Source of the DNA: JAJOKK01 sp965370555
GTDB lineage: Bacteria > Bipolaricaulota > Bipolaricaulia > UBA7950 > UBA9294
Assembly (NCBI GenBank): GCA_965370555.1
Contig: CBDUVB010000020.1
Span: 1-27,408 of the forward strand
Length of the DNA stretch: 27,408 nt
Direction: 5' to 3'
This document shows, piece by piece, positions 7,568-15,557 of this stretch (position 1 is its first letter; every line of letters starts with the position of its first letter). The position numbers and the translations under genes were made by a program. The notes under the pieces are model-generated. The model searched no databases and was not told where the DNA came from. It worked only from the letters and a program-made list of their open reading frames with translations.

Positions 7568-7823
7568 CCCCAGCTTGTTGGGGGGAGGAAAGCGGAGATT
7601 TGCCGCAGGTGAATCAGCTTGTTGTTTGTACTGGCTACATGAGTGCTCTCAGGAATACCCCCCAACGTCGGAGACGAGCTCCGACGAAAAGATGGATGTA
7701 GCGTCGTACCTTGTGTGCGACGTTGCTTTCGATGCAACACTCTACATGAAATTGTAGCATGAAGACTAACTCCTGTTAGATCTTTGGCTTCTGTCTTTCA
7801 ATGCCCCCCAGCTTACTGGTGGG
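7568..7823 (+). repeat. Hairpin-rich non-coding segment bounded by two similar stem-loops
   Basis: Two 18-bp stem-loops, CCCCAGCTTGTTGGGGGG (7568-7585) and CCCCAGCTTACTGGTGGG (7806-7823), lie in the same orientation 238 bp apart. Between them are the perfect hairpin GTCGGAG/CTCCGAC (7667-7685) and the partly exclusive stems CGTCGTAC/GTGCGACG (7702-7722) and GTTGC/GCAAC (7722-7738). No coding frame here looks real. The end hairpins recall IS200/IS605 or PATE termini, but no transposase remnant is visible. A structured RNA is the alternative. Confidence 0.35.
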
Positions 7824-7854
7824 TTCTTTACTGTATCCATCTCACTCAACAGCA

Positions 7855-7894
7855 AGTAACAAGAAACGGGCTCTGAGAGATCTCTCAGAGCCCG
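7855..7894 (-). terminator. Intrinsic terminator of the surface-protein operon
   Basis: CGGGCTCTGAGAGA/TCTCTCAGAGCCCG (7867-7894) is a perfect 14-bp inverted repeat with essentially no loop. On the minus strand it is followed by TTTCTTGTTACTT. It lies 50 bp past the stop of the barrel-like gene. Confidence 0.8.
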
Positions 7895-7943
7895 CAATCA
7901 TGTGCCCATGTATCAAGGGATCATGCCTAATACTACATGACGC

Positions 7944-9224
7944 CTACCAGACAATTTCAGTTCCAAGTCGGAACCAACTCGCTCCCCCTTGGATAACGCT
8001 AATGTCGAAGTTGATAGTTATGTTGGAGGCAACCCCCACACTGAGCTTGACTCGTGTTTCCGCCCAGTCAAACAGTCCAGTGCTGTTCCCAGTATCGAAC
8101 CAGGCAAAGGTGGTGAATTTGTAGGCTCCTCCGCAACAGGAGTCACCAGTGATTTCCAGGCCAAAATACTCGTCGTACCCTTCGGTAACCACGCAAACGG
8201 GCAGGGTGGCCAGCTCTCCATCCCATGTCCAACCATAGTAGCGGGTAGTAACGTAGTTGAGGTACGGATACCAACCATCCTCATCGAACAGATGACCCGT
8301 CTTGAAAGTGATGTTCTCCCAACTGTACGCAAGCTTCAGTGCCTTTAGCGAGAACCCGGTGATCTGTGTCCCCGCGCCTTCGAGAGCGAGATACGGCGTG
8401 ATACAAGCGGTATCTCCTAACGTGATATCAAAGACCGTATTTACCGATTTGGAAGTAGTTGTGAACAGCACGTCCACCCACTTCAGATTGAGCCACGTAA
8501 GCCCAAGATCGATGTCGTTGATCTCAAAGAGCACGTGATCGAACCCAGTGCAAGAGAGGCTGATCTGCGTCAGGAGGTCAAAGCAGGCAAAAGGCATCTC
8601 GAGGTACACATCCGCCCCCGTCCAGCTCGCTGTGCAACCACCAGTCTGCACGTCGATGTAGCCCGATGGCTTCTGCCACGTATCGCACACCTTGAAGATG
8701 AAGTGGTCGAGGAGCCAGCCGTAGCCATATTTGTAGATGTTGCCCGACGTGTTGTTCATGTTGAACCGCGTCTGCCCCCAAATCGAGAGATCTCCCACCT
8801 GTGCCCATCCCCCGAGGGTCAACCCGCTACCCATTGACGGAGTTTGGGGGCTTCCCACGTTATCCAACATGAACAACGCATACAGGTTCACTCCTGCTAT
8901 TGCTGTCACTCCTGACGCGATCCACGCCTGAAACTGAGCCTCTGCGGCATCGAAGTCGAGGATCGAACGAAGGGCAAACCCGCCCAGCACCCCCTTGACG
9001 TCGAAGTAGACGTTGTCGAGACCATCAAGATTTAGAATGGTAGTGGAAGACCACGTCCATCCACTGAGGGAATAATCAACCTCAAGGGCCGATTCGATCG
9101 CGATGCTAAACGTTTGCACATCTGACTGAATCGAGAATGACCAGGATCCGCTCAACGGGGCAGCCGTAACAGCTAGAACTCCCGTAATCGCGATCAGAAT
9201 ACCTACCGCCAACACTCTCTTCAT
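7944..9224 (-). CDS. Exported barrel-like protein of unknown function
   Basis: The 426-aa protein starts with a clear signal peptide (MKRVLAVGILIAITGVLAVTAA). The mature part is a long series of short amphipathic strands rich in Trp, Tyr, Asn and Gly and ends in the aromatic C-terminus GTEIVW, as outer-membrane beta-barrels do. It has eight cysteines in the mature part, including CCGG near residue 365, unusual for a barrel. The ATG at 9224 has the site AAGGGGGAAGC. It follows the giant beta-helix gene by 25 bp and precedes the operon terminator, so it may anchor or export that protein (inference). No family recognised. Confidence 0.7.
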   Translation of the reverse strand: MKRVLAVGILIAITGVLAVTAAPLSGSWSFSIQSDVQTFSIAIESALEVDYSLSGWTWSSTTILNLDGLDNVYFDVKGVLGGFALRSILDFDAAEAQFQAWIASGVTAIAGVNLYALFMLDNVGSPQTPSMGSGLTLGGWAQVGDLSIWGQTRFNMNNTSGNIYKYGYGWLLDHFIFKVCDTWQKPSGYIDVQTGGCTASWTGADVYLEMPFACFDLLTQISLSCTGFDHVLFEINDIDLGLTWLNLKWVDVLFTTTSKSVNTVFDITLGDTACITPYLALEGAGTQITGFSLKALKLAYSWENITFKTGHLFDEDGWYPYLNYVTTRYYGWTWDGELATLPVCVVTEGYDEYFGLEITGDSCCGGAYKFTTFAWFDTGNSTGLFDWAETRVKLSVGVASNITINFDISVIQGGASWFRLGTEIVW

Positions 9225-9249
9225 GCTTCCCCCTTACCATCCGCTTTGA

Positions 9250-12200
9250 TCATGCCGCCTGAACCTCAATCGAGACCGTCTTTGACTGGCCATCGTCAGT
9301 TTGAATGATCAGCTCATAGGTCCCCGGAGCCAGTCCGCTCGTATCGATAGTAAATATATACTCGCCAGTAGTCTCATCATATGTCGCACATCCCCAAGAA
9401 ACAAGTGATCCATCGGGGCCCAGCAAGGATGTTGTAACGGCAGCATCGGTTATCGGTTCGCCAGTCACCGGATCGGTAAGGGTGAATCGCCCTTCAATTG
9501 GGTCACCGACCGCGTAGGTACCCGATATTACGCCTTCCACGGCACCACCACCACCAGCCGCTCCGCCAAAGATGATCTCAGCGCCCGCTGGTGCACCTGC
9601 AAATGCACCCGCGCCAGCCACACCTTGGTATTGGATGAACGTATTCACATCCTGACCGAGTTGCACCATCAACCACAGTTGATCGATCGCTGGATCGATC
9701 CCGGCTGCAAGACCGGCAGCCATGATCGCGGTGGCGTCAACGTACGAATCGTCCGCGTTCTTCGGCAAGAATGGGTCATAGTCGATAAGACCGGTCGTGC
9801 GGGCATCGACGACCGATGCCAGCAGCGTCCCCCAGTAGTTGTACTGCGCGTCGAACGTTCCGGTGCCATTGTTCGTCATGTTCCCATACAGGTCACACCA
9901 GTTGATGCTCGATGTTCCGGCATCGTTCCCGGCACCGACCGTCACGTTCCCATTGACCCGGAATCCTTGGAGTGGCAGCCCGACCAGAACGCCGTTCCCG
10001 TTGATGCTCATGTTCCCGTTGAGGGTGGTATGCAACGCCGAACCCGGCTGGCTGATGATGTTGACCGCCTCAGTGATCGGCTCGCTACCATCATACGTCC
10101 CATGTCGAACTTCGATCGTGTCCGTCGTGCCGGGAAGGTCGTTCGCCGCAGCGATGGCGGTATTGAGGTAGCCTCCGGCAGGTTCAGAGCCCACCGGGGC
10201 CACGACGAATAGCATCGGAGAATCATCCGCCGCAAGCCCGAGCCATGGACTATAGGCAACCGCTCCGACTGCATCACCAGCAGATGGTCCGTTGGGATCT
10301 CCCCAATAGTTAAGTGTGGCATCAACGGCCCCGGTTCCCTTGTTGGTCAAGGCGCCCAGCAAGTTGTTCCAGTTTGCCCGGATTGTAGACGCATCGGTGC
10401 CTGCCGGGACTGTGATCGTGCCGAGGACGGTGAACCCCTGTCCCCGGCGACCGAGCACGACGTAGGACGAACCCAGTGTCATGTCGCCGTTGAGAGTCGT
10501 ATGGGCGGCGGAACCGGTCTCGCTGACGATGTTGACCGCCTCAGTGATCGGCTCGCTGGCATCGTAGGTCCCGTGGCGAACTTCGATTGTGTCGGAGCCG
10601 GGAAGATCATTCGACGCGGCGATTGCGGTGTTCAGATATCCCGCTGTAGGTGCCGGGCCGACGTCGTCGACGATGAATAGCATTGGGGAGTCATCAGCAG
10701 GAAGGCTAAGCCATGGGCTATAGGCAACCGCTCCGACTGCATCACCAGCAGATGGTCCGTTGGGATCTCCCCAATAGTTAAGTGTGGCATCAACGGCCCC
10801 GGTTCCCTTGTTGGTCAAGGCGCCCAGCAAGTTGTTCCAGTTTGCCCGGATTGTAGACACATCGGTGCCTGCCGGGACTGTGATCGTGCCGAGAACGGTG
10901 AACCCCTGTCCCCGGCGACCCAGCACGACGTACGACGAACCCAGCGTCATGTTGCCGTCAAGGGTCGTGTGAGCAGCAGAGCCGGGCTCACTGAAGATGT
11001 TCACGCCTTCGGTAATCGGCTCGCTGGCATCGTAGGTCCCGTGGCGAACTTCGATTGTGTCGGTGCCCAGATAGAGATTTGCTGCACCGATGGCTCGATT
11101 GAGATACCCGGGCATCGTGTTGACGACCTGCCCCAACACGATTTCCGCTGGCGGTACTGGACCCACGTCGTCTACGATGATCAGCATTGGAGAAACGGGT
11201 TGCCAACCCACTGTGCCAGGCTCCGCATCCGTACCGATCCCCAGCCACGGACTGTAGATCACGTTGCCGCTGACAGCATTACCCGTGCCAGCCGGATTAT
11301 CCGCATGTGCTGGACCGTTCACATCGCCCCACCAGTTGAGGGCAGCATCGATGACACAAGAAGGATCGCCATCGACGTTCCAAATCCCCTGGCTGTTGTT
11401 TTCGATGCTGTTTCCGTGCACCTTGTTCCCTACAGAGGCTCCCCACTGGTTGATTCCGTAAGAGTTGTCGTGGATGTAGTTCCCCAAGATGACATTGTCG
11501 CACGAGTCATATAGGTAGATCCCTTGAGCGAACCACCAGGTATTATGGTTGTAGATTTCGTTTTCTTCAATGAGGTTGCCATCCGCGCACCAGAACTGTA
11601 TTCCGTAAGCAGACGGATCAGGGGCATTGGGGTTTGTGTACAGCCCGTTGTCGTGGATGATGTTGCCTGCAATCAAGTTCCCCGTGCTGATCTTCGAAGC
11701 ATCATCGTACCCGATGAAGATCCCCTGGCGATCGTTGTCAAAGATGACATTCCCGATGATGTCATTGTTGTCGTTGTCACCCCAGAGAAGGATACCGACT
11801 CCGGCGTAGTCCGGAACGTTCAAGTTGCCGTACACCGTGTTGCCAGAAATGGAGTTCCCCGATGAGTCCTCCATCTGGATACCAGTTGCATTGCCGTAGA
11901 TGGTATTCCCGATGAGACTGTTGGCATTCGACAGGTAGAGATAAACCCCTCTCCCGTCATTGTCGTAGATCTCGTTCGCCTGGATAGTACTTGCGTCTGA
12001 GGTGTCCAGCACCAATCCATCCACGGCGTTGTTGTGGATTGTATTCCCGTTGACCGTAGTGCCGAAGGCCGCTGCCAGGCCGATACCATAGTCGTTGCCA
12101 TAGACCTCATTGTGGAGGATCTCGTTCAGATTGCATGGGTAGGCAACCTGGGGGACTCCCCAGTACCCGTTGATCCAGATCCCCGCCCAGTTGTTGTAGA

Positions 12201-14007
12201 CCTCATTGTTTATGATGCGGTTCAGATCACAATCTTTGAGCAGGAAGATCCCTACACCGTTGTCATACAGATTGTTTTTCTTAATCAAGTTCCGGTTCGA
12301 ATCGAAAAGCTGAATGCCGTAGGTGTTGTTGTAGATATCGTTGCGACGTAGCGTGTTGTTGTCAGCTTCCTCGAGGTAGATACCAGCAGCGTTGTTGTAG
12401 ATCTCGTTTCTGTTGATCTTGTTGCGGTCTGAATTGACCAGTGATACCCCATCATCCACGTTGTCGTGGATCTCGTTCTTCTTGATGACGCTGCGGTTCG
12501 AACCGTCAAGTGCCACGCCATCCATGTTTCCGTTCATGATCTCGAAACCGTTGATGGTCACGCGGTCCGCTGTAACGCTCACCGCGGTTCCAGACCCGCC
12601 GCCGTCAATCACAGCACCAGGGTTCGTCCACAGGTTCACCCGCGACGTATTCATAACCAGGTTCTCGCAGTATGTGCCCGCCAGCACGTGAACATTGTCT
12701 CTCGCAATTGCGTAGTCAAGTGCTGTTTGAATGTATCCCGCTGGCGGCTCCGGCCCCACGTCATCAACGATGAAGGTCCAATGCGCCTGGGATGGGTCGT
12801 TTCCGAGCCACGGGCTGTACGCCACGTTTCCTGCCACGTGGCCAGCAAGTGGACCCGAGTCCTGCCCCCACCAGTTGGCGGTGGCGTCCAGAAGAGGCGC
12901 TCCTGTAGCTAAGTTTGCCACATCTGCCGGACTATTCCCGGCAAGAGTATTGCCGTAGATCTGGACGCTACCTGCACTCACGTCCTCTCCGATCGTAATC
13001 CCCCCTGGTGTGCCCCACTTTCGGATATCTAGGGTGTTGTTGTAAACCGCGTTATACCGCACGGTGACATCATGAACACTCCACGCAATGTAGATCGCGC
13101 CATTCTCGCTGGTACAGTTGTAAACCTCGTTTCCCTCGACAGTCACACCACTCATGTAGACAGATATGCCGTCCTGAATTATATCGTGAATGATGTTGTC
13201 TTTTACCCACACATCCATCCTGGACGCATCACCACCGCCCTTGGTCCCTACCTTGATGCCGTCGTTGCCACCGCCCCCACTGTCGCGGACCAGGTTGCCG
13301 ATGATCTCCATGTGTTCGGATCCGTAGATGTAGATTGCAGCATTCTCGCCATGGATTCCCGCAACCTCGTTGTACCTGATTGAACAGTAGGATGAACCGT
13401 CCGCGATGTTGAGGCCATCGCCGGCATTGGCGATTTCGAACACATAGTTATACTCTAGCACGGCGTTGGTGGCCTTCTTGAGCTGTACCCCTTCATCGCC
13501 GAGCCCATCGTGAATCATGCAGTACTTGACCGCAGCTCCGCTATGGGTGTTGTTTTGCTTGATCATGTCACCGGTACCGGATTTGACCTCAAGGCCATTG
13601 ATGACGACATTCTCTGCATCAATCTCGATAATCATCCCGAGGCTATGAATGTTGCCGTCAATCACCGCCTCTTGCGCAGACCCAGCCGTTCGAGTGCTGC
13701 CGTACGAAGGTCGTGGGTCGACATCGGCCTGCGGCCCTTCAATCACTAGATTGTTCTTGTTGACCACAATCGTTGAGGTGGGAGTGTACGTCCCCGCTGC
13801 CACATGCACCGTTCCATTGTCTGCCACACCGTTGACACCGTCCTGGATCTTCTCAAAATGGGTCACGCCCCAGCCAGATGTTGCGGCAGTATAGTCATCG
13901 TCTACCCAGACCTCAGTAACCTGTGCCAACACCGAAACCGCCCCCAGAAGAACAATCCCGGCAACCAGCAATAGCGTCATCCACCTCGCTTTTCTTGAAC
14001 TCTTCAC
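9250..14007 (-). CDS. Giant secreted parallel beta-helix (NosD/CASH) protein
   Basis: 1585 residues. The GTG start at 14007 follows AAGGAGGGA, and a signal peptide occupies residues 1-28 (cut after VSVLA). Residues about 30-390 and 410-900 are right-handed parallel beta-helix domains built of repeats of the N-x-I-x-x-N-x-I-Y-x-N/G-I-x-L type, each block closing with an NWWG..GP motif. Residues about 940-1420 are three copies of a 156-168-aa unit (VDDVGP...GTYDASEPI...NYWGDPNGP). The two central copies are nearly identical. A Gly/Ala-rich linker (about 1425-1490) leads to a C-terminal Ig/macroglobulin-like beta-sandwich. There is no anchor motif. The fold suggests polysaccharide binding or cleavage or adhesion. 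No catalytic site was identified. Expression is probably c-di-GMP-controlled. Confidence 0.85.
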   Translation of the reverse strand: MKSSRKARWMTLLLVAGIVLLGAVSVLAQVTEVWVDDDYTAATSGWGVTHFEKIQDGVNGVADNGTVHVAAGTYTPTSTIVVNKNNLVIEGPQADVDPRPSYGSTRTAGSAQEAVIDGNIHSLGMIIEIDAENVVINGLEVKSGTGDMIKQNNTHSGAAVKYCMIHDGLGDEGVQLKKATNAVLEYNYVFEIANAGDGLNIADGSSYCSIRYNEVAGIHGENAAIYIYGSEHMEIIGNLVRDSGGGGNDGIKVGTKGGGDASRMDVWVKDNIIHDIIQDGISVYMSGVTVEGNEVYNCTSENGAIYIAWSVHDVTVRYNAVYNNTLDIRKWGTPGGITIGEDVSAGSVQIYGNTLAGNSPADVANLATGAPLLDATANWWGQDSGPLAGHVAGNVAYSPWLGNDPSQAHWTFIVDDVGPEPPAGYIQTALDYAIARDNVHVLAGTYCENLVMNTSRVNLWTNPGAVIDGGGSGTAVSVTADRVTINGFEIMNGNMDGVALDGSNRSVIKKNEIHDNVDDGVSLVNSDRNKINRNEIYNNAAGIYLEEADNNTLRRNDIYNNTYGIQLFDSNRNLIKKNNLYDNGVGIFLLKDCDLNRIINNEVYNNWAGIWINGYWGVPQVAYPCNLNEILHNEVYGNDYGIGLAAAFGTTVNGNTIHNNAVDGLVLDTSDASTIQANEIYDNDGRGVYLYLSNANSLIGNTIYGNATGIQMEDSSGNSISGNTVYGNLNVPDYAGVGILLWGDNDNNDIIGNVIFDNDRQGIFIGYDDASKISTGNLIAGNIIHDNGLYTNPNAPDPSAYGIQFWCADGNLIEENEIYNHNTWWFAQGIYLYDSCDNVILGNYIHDNSYGINQWGASVGNKVHGNSIENNSQGIWNVDGDPSCVIDAALNWWGDVNGPAHADNPAGTGNAVSGNVIYSPWLGIGTDAEPGTVGWQPVSPMLIIVDDVGPVPPAEIVLGQVVNTMPGYLNRAIGAANLYLGTDTIEVRHGTYDASEPITEGVNIFSEPGSAAHTTLDGNMTLGSSYVVLGRRGQGFTVLGTITVPAGTDVSTIRANWNNLLGALTNKGTGAVDATLNYWGDPNGPSAGDAVGAVAYSPWLSLPADDSPMLFIVDDVGPAPTAGYLNTAIAASNDLPGSDTIEVRHGTYDASEPITEAVNIVSETGSAAHTTLNGDMTLGSSYVVLGRRGQGFTVLGTITVPAGTDASTIRANWNNLLGALTNKGTGAVDATLNYWGDPNGPSAGDAVGAVAYSPWLGLAADDSPMLFVVAPVGSEPAGGYLNTAIAAANDLPGTTDTIEVRHGTYDGSEPITEAVNIISQPGSALHTTLNGNMSINGNGVLVGLPLQGFRVNGNVTVGAGNDAGTSSINWCDLYGNMTNNGTGTFDAQYNYWGTLLASVVDARTTGLIDYDPFLPKNADDSYVDATAIMAAGLAAGIDPAIDQLWLMVQLGQDVNTFIQYQGVAGAGAFAGAPAGAEIIFGGAAGGGGAVEGVISGTYAVGDPIEGRFTLTDPVTGEPITDAAVTTSLLGPDGSLVSWGCATYDETTGEYIFTIDTSGLAPGTYELIIQTDDGQSKTVSIEVQAA
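10211..11066 (-). repeat. 468-bp tandem repeat inside the beta-helix gene
   Basis: Positions 10211-10598 and 10679-11066 are nearly identical at the DNA level with a period of exactly 468 bp (156 codons). Long blocks, for example from TATAGGCAACCGCTCCGACT onward, match without change. More diverged copies of the same unit flank them on both sides. The low divergence points to recent duplication or gene conversion. The array could vary in length between strains. Confidence 0.85.
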
Positions 14008-14025
14008 TTTCTCCCTCCTTGCCCT

Positions 14026-14370
14026 TCAATTCTCGCTTGCTTGCATCCGCAACGCCGAAAGGAGCGCCTCCTCTTTGATCATCCCAAGCGCCAACAGAAC
14101 CTCGCCGAGAAGTTCTCCCTTGCCCCTCTGCTGCTGCTCGGCGAGGGCCTGCTGCAACTTCTCCTGATCGAGCACTCCCTGCTCTACCAACAGATCCCCC
14201 AGCTTCTTACCCTTTGCCCCGTTTCGCGCCTCTCGAATCTTGAACCTCATCTCAGCAAGAGCGTTCCTGTAACGATCGTGCACGCTCATCGGGATCCCAC
14301 GCGCATCTTCAACCGCGTAGTCCTGCCGCACCTGCTCAAACTCAAGTAACGCTACCCTCTCCGCCAGCAT
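14026..14370 (-). CDS. Small MshEN-domain (GspE N-terminal-like) protein
   Basis: 114 residues. ATG 14370 is chosen because GAGGAGGGG lies six bases upstream; the GTG codons at 14376 and 14373 are too close. Residues about 1-50 are a charged, probably helical segment. The rest is two tandem motifs of the MshEN type, KKLGDLLVEQGVLDQEKLQQ with its ALAEQ end, then LLGEVLLALGMIKEEALLSA with LRMQ. In MshE and related type II/IV secretion ATPases this fold binds c-di-GMP. Here it stands alone without an ATPase. It is the first gene of the riboswitch-controlled operon, 18 bp before the beta-helix gene. Ligand binding is inferred from the family. Confidence 0.75.
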   Translation of the reverse strand: MLAERVALLEFEQVRQDYAVEDARGIPMSVHDRYRNALAEMRFKIREARNGAKGKKLGDLLVEQGVLDQEKLQQALAEQQQRGKGELLGEVLLALGMIKEEALLSALRMQASEN

Positions 14371-14387
14371 CACCACCCCTCCTCAAC

Positions 14388-14420
14388 AGAAAAACGCCCC
14401 TCGATCACTCGAAGAGCGTT
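14388..14420 (-). terminator. Expression-platform terminator of the riboswitch
   Basis: On the minus strand AACGCTCTTCGA, loop GTGA, TCGAGGGGCGTT form a 12-bp stem with two G-U pairs, followed by TTTTTCT. It lies between the aptamer and the ribosome site of the MshEN gene, where a riboswitch expression platform is expected. Confidence 0.85.
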
Positions 14421-14479
14421 CTCAAATTCTTAATAACAAATAGCCGTCCCGCCAGCACCGGTTCTCTCTCCCCGACCCT

Positions 14480-14540
14480 GGCAGCCCGGCTATCTCACAA
14501 GACCCGTGGCTTTGTGCCCCTGCTTTCCGGCAGGATTACC
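14480..14540 (-). promoter_or_regulatory. Cyclic di-GMP-I (GEMM) riboswitch aptamer
   Basis: Read on the minus strand. P1 pairs GGTA (14540-14537) with TGCC (14483-14480). P2 is CCTGC with a CGGAAA loop and GCAGG (GNRA-like). The conserved core GGGGCACAAAGCC follows, then P3 with the receptor strands ACGGGTCT and GATAGCCGGGC. These elements and their order match GEMM-I RNAs, whose usual core is GGCAAACC, GGGACGCAAAGCC, CGGGTCT and GATAGCCGGG. Differences are GGTAATCC for GGCAAACC and CACAAAGCC for CGCAAAGCC. It lies about 40 bases after the predicted transcription start, with a terminator downstream. Confidence 0.88.
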
Positions 14541-14590
14541 TTTTTCAAGGTCTAATACATGGTTCTTTCACACTTTCACAAACTATGCTT

Positions 14591-14620
14591 ACTATACAAC
14601 AAATCCGGGTGGTTTGTCAA
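14591..14620 (-). promoter_or_regulatory. Promoter of the riboswitch operon
   Basis: On the minus strand a perfect TTGACA (14620-14615) is separated by 18 bp from TATAGT (14596-14591). Start near 14584 gives a leader of about 210 nt containing the aptamer and terminator. Confidence 0.75.
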
Positions 14621-14671
14621 GTGTAGGAACAGAAACACCGACTATTTCATCAATAACGCCCCATGACCGCC

Positions 14672-14749
14672 TTTTTGCACTCCTCTGCGATCACATAGAA
14701 TAGGTGAAAGACCAGATAGAGAAAAAAGGATGAATAAGCAAGAGGTGCT
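14672..14749 (+). pseudogene. Displaced copy of the recA promoter and first codons
   Basis: This stretch repeats the recA 5' region at 17379-17460. Shared are TTTGCACTCCTC, a 27-bp identical block ATAGAATAGGTGAAAGACCA plus GATAGAG, and AGGATG followed by TAAGCAAGA-GTGCT. Promoter hexamers TTTGCA (14674-14679) and TAGAAT (14696-14701) are preserved with 16-bp spacing. The reading frame gives M-N-K-Q-E-V-L-I-P then stop, against M-G-K-Q-E-V-L in real recA. It ends after eight or nine codons, so it is a dead recA start. It forms the left border of the toxin-antitoxin island. Confidence 0.8.
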
Positions 14750-14833
14750 AATCCCGTGAAGTGATACTTCATGAGGCTGGCCACTTGCGCTTCTGAAACA
14801 CCTGGGGGTTCCTCTCGTTTAAGCCCTTGCACG

Positions 14834-15283
14834 TTATAACGTGAACTCCCACAGGGGTTCGACCCACTCAAGTTCGCTGCCGACGGCAGTTAGTAGCCTT
14901 TCATCGGCTGTAAGCAGGGTGGCGTTCAGCGCCTCGGCCAAGGCGATGTAAACCATGTCATAGCACGGCTGCTGGTAGGTCAAAGCCAGTTCAAGAATCC
15001 GCTCCCCTAGATGCTCTATCGGTTTGATGACAATTCCCAGCTCTAAGAATAGCCTCCAGCGCTCCCGCGCCCCTTCCGCGGGCAGTCGGGGTGGACTCCC
15101 GCTCTTCCCTCTAACGGCGAGGTACAAGGCATTCAGCACTTCACAGAGAAGCAAGCCCGGTGAAACGAGCTGAACCCGACCAGTTGAGTGAAGGTCGATC
15201 AGTCTGTCTGCGTAGATCTGCGCCTTCTCGCTGGGAAGTAAAGCCGGAAGGAGCGCACTCGCGTCAGCAACAACGATGTTCAA
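14834..15283 (-). CDS. vapC: VapC-type PIN-domain toxin
   Basis: A 149-aa PIN ribonuclease. The acidic metal site is complete: Asp7 (VADASAL), Glu48 (LLCEVLNAL), Asp109 (PCYDMVYIALA) and Asp127 (LLTADERLL). PIN toxins cleave tRNA or rRNA when free of antitoxin. The start codon is TTG at 15283, overlapping the antitoxin stop (TTGA), with a GAGGAGAG site inside the antitoxin gene, so translation is coupled. It is the last gene of its pair. Confidence 0.9.
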   Translation of the reverse strand: MNIVVADASALLPALLPSEKAQIYADRLIDLHSTGRVQLVSPGLLLCEVLNALYLAVRGKSGSPPRLPAEGARERWRLFLELGIVIKPIEHLGERILELALTYQQPCYDMVYIALAEALNATLLTADERLLTAVGSELEWVEPLWEFTL

Positions 15284-15540
15284 CTTCTCTCCTCAAGCAA
15301 TTCCCTCGATTCTCTATAAATCTCCTCAGCCCTCACCCCGGTCTCCACAAGCTCCTCTCTTAACTCCCGCAACCGGCTCGCCGCCACTTGGCGTTTCAGG
15401 GCCCTATATTCGTCTACTGAAATGAGCATCACCACAGGCCGATCTCCCCGGGTAACGGTGATCTCTACTCCGTCCTCGACCTCACGAACAAGCTGTGTTA
15501 GCCTGTTCTTCACCTCAGTAATGGAAATGGTCTTTGTCAT
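15280..15540 (-). CDS. vapB: Phd/YefM-family antitoxin
   Basis: 86 residues from ATG 15540. The N-terminus MTKTISITEVKNRLTQLVRE and the strand ...RPVVMLISVDEYRAL are the Phd/YefM DNA-binding fold. The C-terminal 35 residues are acidic and helical (toxin wrapping). Upstream in-frame starts at 15552 and 15558 fall on the predicted -10 box or transcription start, so 15540 with GGTGA just upstream is preferred. It pairs with the PIN toxin by a 4-bp overlap. Phd/YefM with VapC is a known combination. It probably represses its own promoter through the palindromes there. Confidence 0.88.
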   Translation of the reverse strand: MTKTISITEVKNRLTQLVREVEDGVEITVTRGDRPVVMLISVDEYRALKRQVAASRLRELREELVETGVRAEEIYRESRELLEERS

Positions 15541-15557
15541 AGCTATCACCATGGTCA

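Noticed and set aside
10211..11066. Assembly duplication as the origin of the 468-bp repeat
   Set aside because: The copies differ at scattered positions and keep the reading frame, and diverged copies flank them. Real duplication is more likely, though long reads are needed.
14650..14871. Minus-strand frame of 73 codons after the VapC gene
   Set aside because: It is the antisense reading of the displaced recA promoter copy, and an equivalent frame exists opposite the real recA start. No coding signal.
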